This document shows positions 6,292 through 7,669 of a DNA stretch of 7,669 nt, in pieces. The DNA is from Gammaproteobacteria bacterium (GTDB lineage: Bacteria; Pseudomonadota; Gammaproteobacteria; Arenicellales; Arenicellaceae), in NCBI GenBank assembly GCA_003485905.1, contig DNHK01000351.1, forward strand, positions 1-7,669, given 5' to 3'. The translations under genes were made by a program, and so were the position numbers. The notes below the pieces were generated by a model, which worked only from the letters and a program-made list of their open reading frames with translations, had not been told where the DNA came from and did no database searches. Within the stretch, counting starts at the first letter, position 1, and each line of letters starts with the position of its first letter.

Positions 6292-7128
6292 ATGTCCGAC
6301 TATCATACTCAAATAAAGACCGCCGTTCACAGCGTTGAGAAACTGCTTGGTATTAAGGGCCACGATGTGGCTGAAATTGGCATTATCCTTGGCAGTGGTC
6401 TTGGGGATCTTAGCGATCACGTCGAAGTAAATGAGCGCATCGCATATAACGCGCTTCCTGGGTTTTCGAAAAGCAGCGCGCCAGGACATAACGGCGACTT
6501 AATATTCGGGAGCTACGGTAAAAAGCGAGTAATTGTTGCTAGTGGGCGCCTACACCCGTACGAAGGTTGGTCGGCAAAGGATGTAGTACAGCCGGTCTAT
6601 CTGATGGCTAGCTTAGGCGTGAAATTGCTGATTATTACCAATGCGTCCGGGGGGTTAAACTCAGAATATCAGCCTGGCGATGTGATGTTAATTGCTGACC
6701 ACATTAACTTGACTGGCATGAATCCTCTCGTTGGTCCGAATGACGATAAGGTTGGGTCTCGCTTTCCTGATATGTCGCGTGCTTATTCTCCGGAGCTTAG
6801 GCAGACTATAACGCACATTGGCCAGTCGAATAATATTGAGATTCATCAGGGAATATATGTTGGCGTACTTGGCCCATCTTTGGAAACATCGGCTGAGCGG
6901 AGGTATTTGCGCTCAATTGGGGCGGACGCAGTCGGTATGTCAACTGTATTGGAGGTGATCGCTGCAAATCACTGTGGTATGGACGTTATAGGATTATCTG
7001 CAATTAGTAATGCCGCAACCGGTGGTCCGAATCAACAACCAGATACCATTGAGGACGTATGGGCCAATGCCGCCATATCAGGTGCTAAAATTTCCAAATT
7101 AATTGGTTTGCTACTTGCACAGAGCTAG
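6292..7128 (+). CDS. Purine nucleoside phosphorylase, trimeric (PNP/MTAP) family
   Basis: A 278-residue cytoplasmic enzyme that splits a purine nucleoside with phosphate into base and pentose 1-phosphate. Numbered against human PNP, Ser35 in LGSGLG, His66 in PGHNG, Arg86 and His88 in SGRLHPYEG, Asn117-Ala118 in TNASGG, Glu198 in GPSLETSAE, Met216 in GMSTV and Asn240 in SNAATG are all kept. The Glu198 and Asn240 pair points to 6-oxopurines (inosine or guanosine type). Two pocket positions differ: Leu197 stands at human Phe200, and Ile253, just before EDV, aligns with His257, which contacts the 5'-hydroxyl. This suggests 5'-deoxy or 5'-methylthio inosine-like substrates. The start is ATG at 6292 after a G-rich stretch; the open frame back to 6166 would overlap the cupin gene and add non-family sequence. 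The aldolase gene follows after 30 bases. Confidence 0.93.
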   Translation: MSDYHTQIKTAVHSVEKLLGIKGHDVAEIGIILGSGLGDLSDHVEVNERIAYNALPGFSKSSAPGHNGDLIFGSYGKKRVIVASGRLHPYEGWSAKDVVQPVYLMASLGVKLLIITNASGGLNSEYQPGDVMLIADHINLTGMNPLVGPNDDKVGSRFPDMSRAYSPELRQTITHIGQSNNIEIHQGIYVGVLGPSLETSAERRYLRSIGADAVGMSTVLEVIAANHCGMDVIGLSAISNAATGGPNQQPDTIEDVWANAAISGAKISKLIGLLLAQS

Positions 7129-7158
7129 GCATATAAGTGGGTTTCAGAAGAATTTAAA

Positions 7159-7669
7159 ATGAAAAGTAGTTGGAATAGTAAAACTGCCCGAAAGTTTGTC
7201 AATGAATTTGCCAAGCAGCAAGTTAATGAAGACATCGCACTGAGAGTCTACACCTCCAGGTTGCTAGGAAAGGACCCGCAATTGGTTCTCCACGGCGGTG
7301 GAAATACTTCGGTTAAGACTGTCGTCAATGATTTTATGGGCGATGCAACAGAGGTGTTGTGTGTAAAGGGCAGCGGTTGGGACCTTGATACCATTGAGCC
7401 TGAAGGTCTTCCGGCTGTTAGGCTTAAACCGCTATTACGGATGCGTGAGCGCGAGTTTTTGAGCGACGAAGATATGGTGAGTTTTCAACGCCAAAATCTA
7501 TTAGACCCAGGCTCACCGAACCCGTCGGTGGAAACTCTATTACATGCTTATTTGCCGCATAAGTTTGTTGATCACACGCACGCTTGCGCAGTTTTGTCGC
7601 TGACCAACCAAGCTGATGGTGTCGCGTATTGTCAGGACCTTTATGGCGATGATGTTTCGGTGGCCCCAT
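7159..7669 (+). CDS. Class II aldolase, probably the N-terminus of a bifunctional aldolase/short-chain dehydrogenase (partial)
   Basis: 170 codons are visible and the frame is open at the right edge. The start ATG at 7159 follows AGAAGA, a modest ribosome site. The fold is the class II (zinc) aldolase/adducin type. LHGGGNTSVK (44-53) and VKGSGWDL (69-76) form the phosphate-binding part, Glu125 in NPSVETLLHAYLP is the expected catalytic acid, and His139 and His141 in VDHTHA are two zinc ligands. The order and wording match the N-terminal half of RhaEW/YuxG-type proteins, which cleave rhamnulose 1-phosphate to dihydroxyacetone phosphate and lactaldehyde and then oxidise the aldehyde in a C-terminal dehydrogenase domain. 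That domain lies beyond the window, so the fusion is inferred. Next to an MtnA isomerase and a nucleoside phosphorylase, the likely substrate is a ketopentose 1-phosphate such as 5-deoxyribulose, 5-methylthioribulose or ribulose 1-phosphate. Confidence 0.88.
   Translation, partial: MKSSWNSKTARKFVNEFAKQQVNEDIALRVYTSRLLGKDPQLVLHGGGNTSVKTVVNDFMGDATEVLCVKGSGWDLDTIEPEGLPAVRLKPLLRMREREFLSDEDMVSFQRQNLLDPGSPNPSVETLLHAYLPHKFVDHTHACAVLSLTNQADGVAYCQDLYGDDVSVAP

Overview
The window looks like a chromosomal segment of a Gram-negative bacterium, most likely a gammaproteobacterium and possibly marine. That call rests on the protein families, the moderate GC content and the compact operons; no taxonomic marker is present. 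No tRNA, rRNA, CRISPR array, transposase or phage gene was seen.

Region 1 (1-1680, minus strand, plus its control region). A ketosynthase III-like enzyme (415-1398) is followed after 17 bases by a gene that runs off the left edge. The visible part of that second gene is a polytopic membrane region resembling the sensor half of 7TM histidine kinases. The ketosynthase has the Cys-His-Asn triad. It also has a glutamate at the position that separates OleA and PpyS-type enzymes, which join two acyl chains, from housekeeping FabH. The upstream divergent region carries a 12-bp direct repeat with a 42-bp period, one copy overlapping a candidate -35 box, and a perfect 6-bp inverted repeat in the presumed leader. 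A lipid-signal synthase with a receptor is a reasonable hypothesis.

Region 2 (1681-2118, plus strand). A 145-residue protein of unknown family, with a low-complexity Ser/Asn/Gln linker, is read divergently from the ketosynthase.

Region 3 (2163-3909, minus strand). A two-gene ABC transporter: ATPase first, then an ABC-2 type permease 5 bases later. The ATPase start has no Shine-Dalgarno of its own and overlaps the stop of a possible four-codon leader ORF.

Region 4 (4013-7669). A divergent salvage locus. On the minus strand are a cupin, an MtnA-type sugar-1-phosphate isomerase and a TauE/SafE permease. On the plus strand are a trimeric-type purine nucleoside phosphorylase and the start of a class II aldolase of the kind usually fused to a short-chain dehydrogenase. 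Both arms appear to start from promoters with overlapping -10 elements. Phosphorolysis of a nucleoside, isomerisation of the 1-phosphate and aldol cleavage would give dihydroxyacetone phosphate plus an aldehyde. This is the logic of the known 5'-methylthioadenosine/5'-deoxyadenosine DHAP shunts. The phosphorylase appears to lack the His that normally contacts the 5'-hydroxyl, which fits 5'-deoxy or 5'-methylthio substrates.
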